In this document: in pieces, positions 1 through 5,275 of the stretch
Layout of the letters: every line of letters begins with the position of its first letter
Position numbering within the stretch: the first letter of the stretch is position 1
Assembly (NCBI GenBank): GCA_027311485.1
Contig: DAICYU010000181.1
Span: 1-7,750 of the forward strand
DNA from: Acetobacteraceae bacterium
GTDB taxonomy: Bacteria; Pseudomonadota; Alphaproteobacteria; Acetobacterales; Acetobacteraceae
DNA: 7,750 bases
Direction of reading: 5' to 3'
Translations under genes and position numbers: made by a program
The notes under the pieces: model-generated
Seen by the model: only the letters and a program-made list of their open reading frames with translations
Told to the model about the DNA's origin: nothing
The model's database searches: none

Positions 1-51
1 GTCGGCCGGCGCTGGTGGAACCCGCAACGGCCACAGAATGCCATCGCGGTA

Positions 52-81
52 TTGACAGCAGGATGCCGTCTGCGGATTAAT
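52..81 (+). promoter_or_regulatory. Candidate sigma-70-type promoter of the paaG operon
   Basis: A perfect -35 hexamer TTGACA lies at 52-57. With an 18-bp spacer the -10 candidate is ATTAAT at 76-81, which matches four of six consensus positions; a 17-bp spacer gives the weaker GATTAA. Transcription would begin around 88-92, inside the palindrome at 76-101 and about 60 nt before the paaG start codon. The short AT-rich stretch stands out from the GC-rich surroundings. The -35 box is clear. The -10 assignment and the start point are inferred. Confidence 0.6.
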
Positions 82-101
82 CGACCGATCGGACGGTTAA
101 T
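76..101. promoter_or_regulatory. 26-bp palindromic operator, probably for the TetR-family repressor
   Basis: The sequence is a near-perfect inverted repeat centred between 88 and 89: arm ATTAATCGACCGA is followed by TCGGACGGTTAAT. Of 13 base pairs 11 are complementary; the core CCGATCGG and both ATTAA/TTAAT ends match exactly. Size and symmetry fit a TetR-family operator, and the core resembles the CCG(N)CGG-type palindromes that I recall for TetR-type phenylacetate repressors of proteobacteria, a comparison from memory. It overlaps the -10 region, so bound repressor should block transcription. The TetR gene at 2778 is in the same operon, which would give autoregulation. PaaX is a second possible ligand but usually uses sites with widely spaced half-sites. 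No further gene is evident in 1-148. Confidence 0.7.
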
Positions 102-148
102 CATAGGGCGTCAAGCCGGAACCGTCACACAGGACCAGGAAACGGGAC

Positions 149-940
149 ATGACCGAGGAAGCGATCCTGCAGACCCGCGAGCCGGGCTGGGCGATGATTA
201 CCCTCAACCGGCCGGACCGCCTGAATGCCTTCAACCGTGCCATGCATGGCGCGTTGGCCGATGCGCTGGCGGCGCTGGACGCGGATGAAAGCTGCCGGGC
301 GGTGTTGCTGACCGGGGCTGGGCGGGGATTTTGTGCGGGACAGGATTTATCCGACCTGGATGCAGGCGATGGCCCGCCGGACCTCGGCGATACTATCGAG
401 CGGTTCTACAACCCGCTGATCCGCCGTTTGCGCGGGATGACCAAGCCGGTGGTGTGCGCGGTCAACGGCATTGCCGCCGGGGCAGGGGCGAATGTGGCAC
501 TGGCCTGCGACATCGTCCTCGCCGCCCGGTCGGCGAAGTTTGTGCAGGCGTTCTCCAAGATCGGCCTGGTGCCGGATTCCGGCGGAACCTGGTTCCTGCC
601 GCGGCTGGTGGGGGACGCACGGGCGCGGGCGCTGATGCTGTTGGCCGAACCGGTCACGGCGGAACAGGCGGAAGGCTGGGGGATGATCTGGCGGGCCGTG
701 GATGATGCGGCGCTGCTGGCCGAGGCCCGTGCCCTCACTGTCCGGCTGGCGGCGATGCCGACGCAGGGGCTGGCGCTGACCCGCCAGGCGTTGACACAGT
801 CCGGGGCGAATACCTTGGATGCACAGCTTGACCTGGAGCGTGACTTCCAGCGCCAGGCCGGACGCACGCCGGACTATGCGGAAGGCGTCCGTGCCTTCCT
901 GGAAAAACGCAGCCCCATGTTCACCGGGCGCAAGGCATGA
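149..940 (+). CDS. paaG: PaaG: 1,2-epoxyphenylacetyl-CoA isomerase (enoyl-CoA hydratase/isomerase family)
   Basis: This 263-residue cytoplasmic crotonase-fold enzyme converts 1,2-epoxyphenylacetyl-CoA to the seven-membered oxepin-CoA in aerobic phenylacetate degradation. The oxyanion-hole motif GRGFCAGQDLSD lies at about 58-69, the second crotonase segment NGIAAGAGANVALACD at 106-121, and the PaaG-type block FSKIGLVPDSGGTWFLPRLVG at 135-155. D143 in that block corresponds to the catalytic aspartate of PaaG, and the glutamates of a true hydratase are not evident there. The length is usual for the family. The start is chosen for an AGGA at 137-140, eight nt before ATG. It is the first gene of the operon, behind the promoter/operator at 52-101, and its stop overlaps the paaI start (ATGA, 937-940). 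A generic enoyl-CoA hydratase is the alternative, but motif and context favour PaaG. Confidence 0.95.
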   Translation: MTEEAILQTREPGWAMITLNRPDRLNAFNRAMHGALADALAALDADESCRAVLLTGAGRGFCAGQDLSDLDAGDGPPDLGDTIERFYNPLIRRLRGMTKPVVCAVNGIAAGAGANVALACDIVLAARSAKFVQAFSKIGLVPDSGGTWFLPRLVGDARARALMLLAEPVTAEQAEGWGMIWRAVDDAALLAEARALTVRLAAMPTQGLALTRQALTQSGANTLDAQLDLERDFQRQAGRTPDYAEGVRAFLEKRSPMFTGRKA

Positions 941-1446
941 CGCGAGGGGATATGGCGCCAGGGGATATAGTGCCAGGGGATATAGTGCCAGGGGGCACGA
1001 CACCAGACGGTATGACACCGGAGGATACCGCCCGCCTGGCCGGCGAAACGATGTGGGCGTCTGACGCGGCGACAAAAGCGCTTGGCATGGAACTGCTGGC
1101 GGTGACGCCCGGCCGGGCGGTGCTGGCGATGGTGGTGCGGCCCGACATGGTGAACGGCCACAAGCTGGCGCATGGCGGCTTCATCTTCACCCTGGCCGAC
1201 AGCGCCTTCGCCTATGCCTGTAATTCGCACGGCATCACCACGGTCGCCGCGCTGTGCTCGATCACCTACCTGAAGCCGGCGCACGAGGGCGACCGCCTGG
1301 TGGCCGAGGCGCGGGCCATCACCGAGGGCGGCCGGTCCGGCCTGACCGATGTGACGGTGCGGGTGGGCGACACGGTCGTCGCCGAGTTCCGCGGCTATTC
1401 CCGCAGCCTGGGTAATTCATTCCTGCCGGTGCAGGAGGGGGGATGA
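937..1446 (+). CDS. paaI: PaaI: hydroxyphenylacetyl-CoA thioesterase (hotdog fold)
   Basis: This 169-residue hotdog thioesterase hydrolyses phenylacetyl-CoA-type and ring-hydroxylated CoA esters, returning CoA when the pathway stalls. The 4HBT signature is NGHKLAHGGFIFTLADSAFAYACN at 73-96 in two parts: NGHKLAHGG (73-81) and FTLADSAFAYACN (84-96). D88 is the equivalent of the catalytic aspartate and HGG lies at 79-81. Family members are about 140 residues. The excess here is an N-terminal run of GD(I/M)(V/A)P pentapeptides (residues 4-28) encoded by 15-bp tandem repeats. The start at 937 overlaps the paaG stop in ATGA, fitting translational coupling, although the Shine-Dalgarno sequence is weak. 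An ATG at 1012 (M26) would give 144 residues, the usual size, but has no well-placed ribosome binding site. The true start is therefore uncertain; the identity is not. Confidence 0.93.
   Translation: MTRGDMAPGDIVPGDIVPGGTTPDGMTPEDTARLAGETMWASDAATKALGMELLAVTPGRAVLAMVVRPDMVNGHKLAHGGFIFTLADSAFAYACNSHGITTVAALCSITYLKPAHEGDRLVAEARAITEGGRSGLTDVTVRVGDTVVAEFRGYSRSLGNSFLPVQEGG
946..1035 (+). repeat. 15-bp in-frame tandem repeat at the start of paaI
   Basis: Six consecutive 15-bp units start at 946, 961, 976, 991, 1006 and 1021. Units two and three are identical (GGGGATATAGTGCCA); unit one differs from them at two positions, and units four to six are progressively degenerate but keep the spacing. The unit length is a multiple of three, so copy changes stay in frame and add one pentapeptide (GDIVP-like) each. 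The first four units carry a G-rich run resembling a Shine-Dalgarno sequence. The exact duplication of units two and three points to recent slippage or unequal exchange. Confidence 0.85.
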
Positions 1447-1447
1447 G

Positions 1448-2767
1448 ATGGCCAACCTGAACACCACCGACAGCGATCCCCGCGACGCCGCCGAACGCGC
1501 CTCCCGCGATGAGATCATCGCGTTGCAGACGCAGCGGGTGGCGTGGTCGCTGCGCCACGCCTACGACAACGTGCCGCATTACCGCGCCAAGTGCGACGCG
1601 GCGGGCGCGCATCCGGACGATTTGCGGCATTTGTCGGATCTGTCCCGCTTTCCGTTTACCACCAAGGCCGATCTGCGCGACACCTACCCGTTTGGCCTGT
1701 TCGCGGTGCCGCGGGAGAAGATCCTGCGCCTGCACGCATCGTCCGGCACCACCGGGAAACCGATCGTCGTCGGATATACCAGGGCTGACCTGGACATGTG
1801 GGCCGACCTCGTGGCGCGCTCGATCCGGGCGGCGGGCGGTCGGCCCGGCATGATGGTGCACGTCGCCTATGGCTACGGGCTGTTCACCGGCGGGCTGGGC
1901 GCGCATGCGGGGGCAGAGCGGCTGGGCTGCACCGTGGTGCCGGTTTCCGGCGGCATGACCGAGCGGCAGGTGCAACTGATCACCGATTTCCGCCCTGACG
2001 TGATCATGGTGACGCCCAGCTACATGATGGCGCTGCTGGATGGCTTCACAGCGGCGGGCCTCGATCCGCGCGCCTGCAGCCTGCGCTACGGCATCTTCGG
2101 CGCCGAACCCTGGACCAACGCGATGCGGCGGGAAATCGAGGCGGCATTCACGCTGGACGCAACCGACATCTATGGCCTGTCGGAAGTGATGGGCCCCGGC
2201 GTCGCGCAGGAATGCGTCGAGACCAAGGACGGCCTGCACATCTGGGAGGATCATTTCTACCCCGAGGTGATCAACCCGGACACCGGCGCGGTGCTGCCGG
2301 ATGGGGAGAAGGGAGAACTCGTCTTCACGTCGCTGACCAAGGAAGCCTTTCCGGTCATCCGCTACCGCACCCGCGACCTGACCCGCCTGTTGCCTGGGTC
2401 GGCGCGCCCCGGCATGCGGCGGATGGAAAAGATCACCGGACGGTCGGATGATATGATCATCCTGCGCGGGGTGAACCTGTTCCCGACCCAGATCGAGGAA
2501 ATGCTGCTGGCGACGGACTGGAGCGCCGGGCACTTCCAGCTTGAACTCACCCGTCCGCACCGGATGGATGAAATGACCGTGCATGCCGAGGCGAAGCCGG
2601 AGGCGTTCGCGGGTCTTGCCCTGGACCATGCAGCGCACGCGCTGGCCCACCACATCAAGGCAACGATCGGGGTGTCGTCGCATGTGGTGATCCACCCGCC
2701 CGGCGCCATCGAGCGGTCCATGGGCAAAGCCAGGCGCGTCATCGACCGCCGCCCCAAGGAGGCCTGA
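1448..2767 (+). CDS. paaK: PaaK: phenylacetate-CoA ligase
   Basis: This 439-residue cytoplasmic adenylate-forming enzyme activates phenylacetate with ATP and CoA to phenylacetyl-CoA, the entry step of the pathway and the source of its inducer. Visible motifs are the P-loop SSGTTGKP at 98-105, YGLSEVMGPG at 232-241, the hinge region with GRSDDMIILRG at 331-341 followed by NLFPTQIEE, and SMGKARRV at 424-431 with the candidate catalytic lysine K427. Length and motif order match PaaK rather than longer acyl-CoA synthetases. The ATG lies one nt after the paaI stop, with GGAGG at 1436-1440 as ribosome binding site, so paaI and paaK are tightly linked. The next gene follows after 10 nt. A related arylacetate ligase is the only real alternative. 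Confidence 0.97.
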   Translation: MANLNTTDSDPRDAAERASRDEIIALQTQRVAWSLRHAYDNVPHYRAKCDAAGAHPDDLRHLSDLSRFPFTTKADLRDTYPFGLFAVPREKILRLHASSGTTGKPIVVGYTRADLDMWADLVARSIRAAGGRPGMMVHVAYGYGLFTGGLGAHAGAERLGCTVVPVSGGMTERQVQLITDFRPDVIMVTPSYMMALLDGFTAAGLDPRACSLRYGIFGAEPWTNAMRREIEAAFTLDATDIYGLSEVMGPGVAQECVETKDGLHIWEDHFYPEVINPDTGAVLPDGEKGELVFTSLTKEAFPVIRYRTRDLTRLLPGSARPGMRRMEKITGRSDDMIILRGVNLFPTQIEEMLLATDWSAGHFQLELTRPHRMDEMTVHAEAKPEAFAGLALDHAAHALAHHIKATIGVSSHVVIHPPGAIERSMGKARRVIDRRPKEA

Positions 2768-2777
2768 GCACCCATCG

Positions 2778-3380
2778 ATGGCTCGGCCACGCGCACAGGA
2801 CTATGCCGAAAAGCGCGAGTCCATTCTTCGCCACGCCGCATCGCTGATTGCAAGGCACGGCTACACCGCGACGTCGATCAGCATGATCGCGGAGGCCTGC
2901 GGCATCTCCAAGGCGCTGCTGTATCATTACTATCCCGATAAGGAGGCGCTGCTGTTCGACATCCTGCACGCCCATCTTCAACACCTGGTCGGCCGGGTGG
3001 AGGCGGTGGCGGCGACGGCGCCGCAGGGGGAACAGCGGCTGCAGGCATTCGGCGAAACGCTGCTGGACGCGTATCGTGACGCGCATGACCAGCACCAGAT
3101 CCAGATCGCCAACCTGCCGCTGCTGCCGCAGGACCGGCAGGCCATCCTGCGCGCGCTGGAGCGGCGCATCGTCGATGCCGTGGCCGCTTCCATCCGCGCC
3201 GCCCTGCCCGACATCGCCGCGTCGGCGTCGCTGATGCCACTGACGATGTCCTGGTTCGGCATGCTCAACTGGCACTATCTGTGGTTTCGCGAGGGCAGGG
3301 GCCTTACCCGGGCGGAATGCGCGCGCATGTTCTCACGGCTGATCGTGGCGGGCGGCTACGCGGCGGTATCCGCCGCCTGA
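2778..3380 (+). CDS. TetR/AcrR-family transcriptional regulator (PaaR-like)
   Basis: This 200-residue protein has a TetR N-terminal helix-turn-helix at about residues 12-58, with the pattern ILRHAASLIARHGYTATSIS followed by IAEACGISKALLYHYYPDKEALL. The C-terminal part is the variable ligand-binding and dimerisation domain. Its place directly behind paaK and before paaX suggests that it represses phenylacetate genes and is released by phenylacetyl-CoA, as described for TetR-type PaaR proteins. The palindrome at 76-101 is the natural candidate operator. AAGGAGG at 2756-2762, within the end of paaK, is the likely ribosome binding site but lies 15 nt from the ATG, somewhat far; no closer start exists upstream. 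The stop overlaps the paaX start in TGATG. Family is secure. The exact ligand is inferred from context, so no symbol is assigned. Confidence 0.9.
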   Translation: MARPRAQDYAEKRESILRHAASLIARHGYTATSISMIAEACGISKALLYHYYPDKEALLFDILHAHLQHLVGRVEAVAATAPQGEQRLQAFGETLLDAYRDAHDQHQIQIANLPLLPQDRQAILRALERRIVDAVAASIRAALPDIAASASLMPLTMSWFGMLNWHYLWFREGRGLTRAECARMFSRLIVAGGYAAVSAA

Positions 3381-4243
3381 TGTCGCCGCCGAACCCGATG
3401 CCACTGAAGCCGATGCCACTGGACCCAATCCTGGCGCATCTGCGCGGCGCGCCGTCACGCACGTGGTCGCTGATCATCACTCTGTATGGCGATGCCATCG
3501 TGCCACGCGGCGGCTCGGTGTGGCTGGGCACGCTGCTGGCCTTCTTCCGCGCGCTGGATATCGGCGACGGCGTGGTCCGCACCGCGATGTCCCGCCTGGC
3601 CGCCGATGGCTGGCTCGAGCGCAACAGGGTCGGGCGCAACAGCTTCTACCGGCTGGCCGCCAAGGGTGAGGCGGAATTCGCCGAAGCGACCCGCCGCATC
3701 TACAGCACCAACTCACCACCCTGGCCGGGCCATTTCTGCCTGTTGCTGCCGGATGCCGCGGACAAGGCGACGCTGGAGCAGGCGGGGTGCGGCAGCATTG
3801 CGCCGGGGGTCTTCCTCGCGGCGCATGAGGCGCGCGCCGATGGGCTGCAACTCACCGTGCAGGGTGATGCCGCCACGCTGCGTGCCCTGGCGGAACGGGC
3901 GTGGCCGCTGGCGGGTCTGGCGGAGCACTACGCCCACTTCGTTGCCAGCTTCACGCCGCTGCGTGACTTTCTGGATGCGGGCGGCACCTGCGCCCCGTTG
4001 GAGGCATTGGCGGCGCGGGTGCTGCTGATCCACCAGTATCGCCGCATCGTGCTGCGAGACCCGCTTTTGCCGGACGCGGTGCTGCCCGGGGATTGGCCCG
4101 GCCGAGCTGCGCGGGCGCTGTGCGCCACGGTGTACCGGGCCTTGCTGCCGGCGTCGGAAGCCTGGCTCGACGCTAACGCCATCGACGAGTCCGGGGCGCC
4201 GCTGCCGCGCAGTGATGCGATCTTCCAGCGCTTTTCCCGGTAG
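3380..4243 (+). CDS. paaX: PaaX-family transcriptional repressor
   Basis: This 287-residue PaaX-family protein is a GntR-like winged-helix regulator that in Escherichia coli represses paa promoters and is released by phenylacetyl-CoA. The N-terminal DNA-binding region runs from about 25 to 95 and shows SLIITLYGDAIVPRGGSVWLG and VVRTAMSRLAADGWLERNRVGRNSFYRL. The middle domain begins near WPGHFCLLLP (115-124); this PaaX segment is known to have a Cas2-like fold. The C-terminal domain carries LLIHQYRRIVLRDPLLPDAV and DWPG. I start at 3380 because it overlaps the TetR stop (TGATG). The frame is open upstream to 3281 but that would overlap the TetR gene by about 100 nt. ATGs at 3398 and 3413 are also possible. 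No clear Shine-Dalgarno sequence precedes any of them, which suggests coupled translation. Confidence 0.93.
   Translation: MSPPNPMPLKPMPLDPILAHLRGAPSRTWSLIITLYGDAIVPRGGSVWLGTLLAFFRALDIGDGVVRTAMSRLAADGWLERNRVGRNSFYRLAAKGEAEFAEATRRIYSTNSPPWPGHFCLLLPDAADKATLEQAGCGSIAPGVFLAAHEARADGLQLTVQGDAATLRALAERAWPLAGLAEHYAHFVASFTPLRDFLDAGGTCAPLEALAARVLLIHQYRRIVLRDPLLPDAVLPGDWPGRAARALCATVYRALLPASEAWLDANAIDESGAPLPRSDAIFQRFSR
3397..3426 (+). repeat. 15-bp tandem duplication at the start of paaX
   Basis: Two adjacent 15-bp units, at 3397-3411 and 3412-3426, share 13 of 15 bases (GATGCCACTG followed by AAGCC or GACCC). They encode the in-frame peptide MPLKP-MPLDP, and each contains an ATG in the paaX frame, so the duplication also doubles the potential start codons. 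The unit length equals that of the repeat at the start of paaI. Confidence 0.75.
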
Positions 4244-4510
4244 GATCTGTCCCCAGGCTCGTTGTCCATGGCGGCAGGCCGACGCTTGAAAGTGCCATGG
4301 CAACCACCACCTCCAGTGAAAATACGATCCGGGCCCCGCTGGCGGGGACGTAGGCCCTGTCCGGGCCGCACCAACCCTGCGATGTCGGATCACCGTGCGT
4401 ACCCCGCTTGGCGGGGGACAGCTGCGTGATGCGGGCCTGTATCGTTCTCCTTCGCCTCACCGGCTGTGCGCACCACTCTGTTTCGTTTGCAACAGGGTAA
4501 AGGTGAAATC
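4244..4510 (+). other. 267-bp non-coding region with several inverted repeats, leader of the terB-like gene
   Basis: No gene is supported here. A stem of 11 pairs with one bulged T joins 4261-4272 to 4294-4304 (both arms contain CCATGG), 18 nt after the paaX stop. GC-rich hairpins follow: CCCCGC/GCGGGG at 4334-4339 and 4342-4347, GGCCC/GGGCC at 4353-4357 and 4363-4367, and again CCCCGC/GCGGGG at 4402-4407 and 4411-4416. GATCCG at 4326-4331 can pair with CGGATC at 4386-4391, enclosing two of these in a three-way junction. ATCAC at 4389-4393 can instead pair with GTGAT at 4426-4430. TTCGCCT at 4451-4457 can pair, with one G-U, with AGGTGAA at 4501-4507, the ribosome binding region of the next gene. 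There is no U-tract after any hairpin and no recognised riboswitch consensus. I found no convincing promoter. Confidence 0.45.
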
Positions 4511-5050
4511 ATGCGTGACAAGTATAACCGAGCGCATATGGCGATGGGTTGGCGTGAAGGGCTTGAGGCCATGTTCGGCAACCGGTGCGAGTTGCTGATG
4601 GATGCGACGATCGCCGGCTGCGCGATTGTGGCCCATGCGGATGGCCGGCTCGATCTGGTCGAAATCCGTCGCATGTTTATCGGCATGCGGGAACACCCGA
4701 TGCTGGCATCGCTGTCGCGGGAAACCATTGCGGCTGAGTTCGAGGCGCATCGATCCGCATTCGCCGTGTATCCGTCCGACGCCAGGGTCAATGCATTGCG
4801 GTTGGTGCGGCCGCTGTCGCAATACCCCCGTCTGGGGCAATGGGCTTTGGATGTATGCACGGATGTAGCGCGCGCTGATCATCAGCTGCATCCAACGGAA
4901 ATCGATGCAATCTTCCTCCTGCGCAGAACGCTGGGTCTGCCACCGGAGGGAACCGGCGCTCCGGCAACGCCCGGCCCGCGGTGGACCCCGCCACTGTCGG
5001 CGGCAACCGCCGCCCCCGGCCGAACGGTTCCGTCCGTCGGAGCGTCGTAG
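4511..5050 (+). CDS. TerB-like domain protein of unknown role
   Basis: This 179-residue soluble protein has no signal peptide or membrane segment. Its helical core, about residues 29-143, carries two acidic repeats typical of TerB-like domains: AHADGRLDLVEIRRM at 41-55 and ARADHQLHPTEIDAI at 120-134. In each, an Asp-containing loop is followed by Glu in the next helix, the pattern that binds metal in tellurite-resistance TerB proteins. The second loop has HQ where DG is usual. The last 35 residues are rich in Pro and Ala and look disordered. I choose the ATG at 4511 because AAAGGTGA at 4499-4506 is correctly spaced; an ATG at 4466 in the same frame has no such site. No other ter genes are near, so tellurite resistance should not be assumed; TerB-like domains also occur alone or in stress and envelope contexts. 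The gene is separated from paaX by 267 bp. Confidence 0.72.
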   Translation: MRDKYNRAHMAMGWREGLEAMFGNRCELLMDATIAGCAIVAHADGRLDLVEIRRMFIGMREHPMLASLSRETIAAEFEAHRSAFAVYPSDARVNALRLVRPLSQYPRLGQWALDVCTDVARADHQLHPTEIDAIFLLRRTLGLPPEGTGAPATPGPRWTPPLSAATAAPGRTVPSVGAS

Positions 5051-5105
5051 GGCGTGGCCGTGCCAGCGGTCCGGCCCACCGGCCGCTGGCAGCCAGGTCA
5101 TAGTC

Positions 5106-5120
5106 GGGTCAGGTTGACCC
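5106..5120. repeat. Perfect short palindrome GGGTCA-N3-TGACCC
   Basis: GGGTCA at 5106-5111 and TGACCC at 5115-5120 are exact inverted repeats around GGT. The element begins an AT-richer stretch (about 5114-5160) between the terB-like gene and the convergent ThDP enzyme gene. It could be a protein-binding site or a small hairpin. It has no adjacent promoter that I can support, so its role is open. Confidence 0.4.
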
Positions 5121-5149
5121 AATCATGATCTGGAAGTCTTTGTTTGATT

Positions 5150-5191
5150 GCATGATTATGCCTTCGGGCTTTCAGCCTCAGGCGATCATGC
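5150..5191. repeat. 42-nt multi-stem hairpin (REP-like palindrome)
   Basis: Three nested helices fold on one axis: GCATGAT (5150-5156) with ATCATGC (5185-5191), GCCT (5160-5163) with AGGC (5180-5183), and GGCT (5167-5170) with AGCC (5174-5177) around a TTC loop. All 15 pairs are Watson-Crick, separated by small internal loops. It lies between convergent genes, where palindromic repeat units and terminators are common. No U-tract follows on either strand. CATGATC at 5124-5130 can alternatively pair with GATCATG at 5184-5190, and AATCATG at 5121-5127 with CATGATT at 5151-5157. Confidence 0.55.
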
Positions 5192-5222
5192 TCTAACGGC
5201 CAAGGGACGCCGGTATCGATCC

Positions 5223-5257
5223 GGCGAACCCTGGCCGGGCGATGGCCGGGGTTCGCC
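5223..5257. terminator. Strong hairpin between convergent genes, probable transcription terminator
   Basis: A 14-bp stem (arms 5223-5236 and 5244-5257, GGCGAACCCTGGCC against GGCCGGGGTTCGCC, one G-T apposition) closes a 7-nt loop GGGCGAT. It lies 18 nt past the stop codon of the minus-strand ThDP enzyme gene and about 170 nt past the plus-strand terB-like gene, so it may serve both directions. It lacks a U-tract on either side, as is frequent for hairpins in GC-rich genomes, so termination is inferred from position and stem strength. A smaller hairpin, GCCGG 5209-5213 with CCGGC 5221-5225, shares three bases with the left arm and would compete with it. Confidence 0.65.
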
Positions 5258-5275
5258 AGTGTCGTCAGACCGTCG

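Noticed and set aside
1..44. Possible divergent minus-strand gene starting at 44 (MAFCGRCGF...)
   Set aside because: The CxxC start looks like a zinc ribbon, but only 14 codons are visible and there is no clear ribosome binding site, so it cannot be supported.
52..288. 78-codon plus-strand open frame overlapping the promoter and the start of paaG
   Set aside because: It is out of frame with paaG, begins inside the promoter, has no ribosome binding site and shows no recognisable domain.
1319..2695. 458-codon open frame on the minus strand opposite paaK
   Set aside because: It is the antisense shadow of paaK, with no domain motifs and biased His/Arg/Gly content.
3281..3379. Extended 320-residue version of PaaX starting at 3281
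   Set aside because: It would overlap the TetR gene by about 100 nt, and the extra N-terminal residues do not resemble the PaaX family. The start at 3380 gives a normal length and coupling with the TetR stop.
4326..4430. tRNA, 6S RNA, SRP RNA or a known riboswitch in the hairpin-rich leader
   Set aside because: The cloverleaf-like layout lacks a T-loop, anticodon arm and CCA-proximal pairing of a tRNA, and I could match no conserved core of the known RNA classes that I compared from memory.
4173..4460. Minus-strand open frame across the paaX end and the following non-coding region
   Set aside because: A GGAGG-like sequence precedes an internal ATG near 4299, but the protein resembles no family and runs into the antisense of paaX.
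5106..5120. Resemblance to a nuclear-receptor response element (GGTCA-N3-TGACC)
   Set aside because: This is a eukaryotic motif with no meaning here. The likeness is a chance result of its palindromic form.
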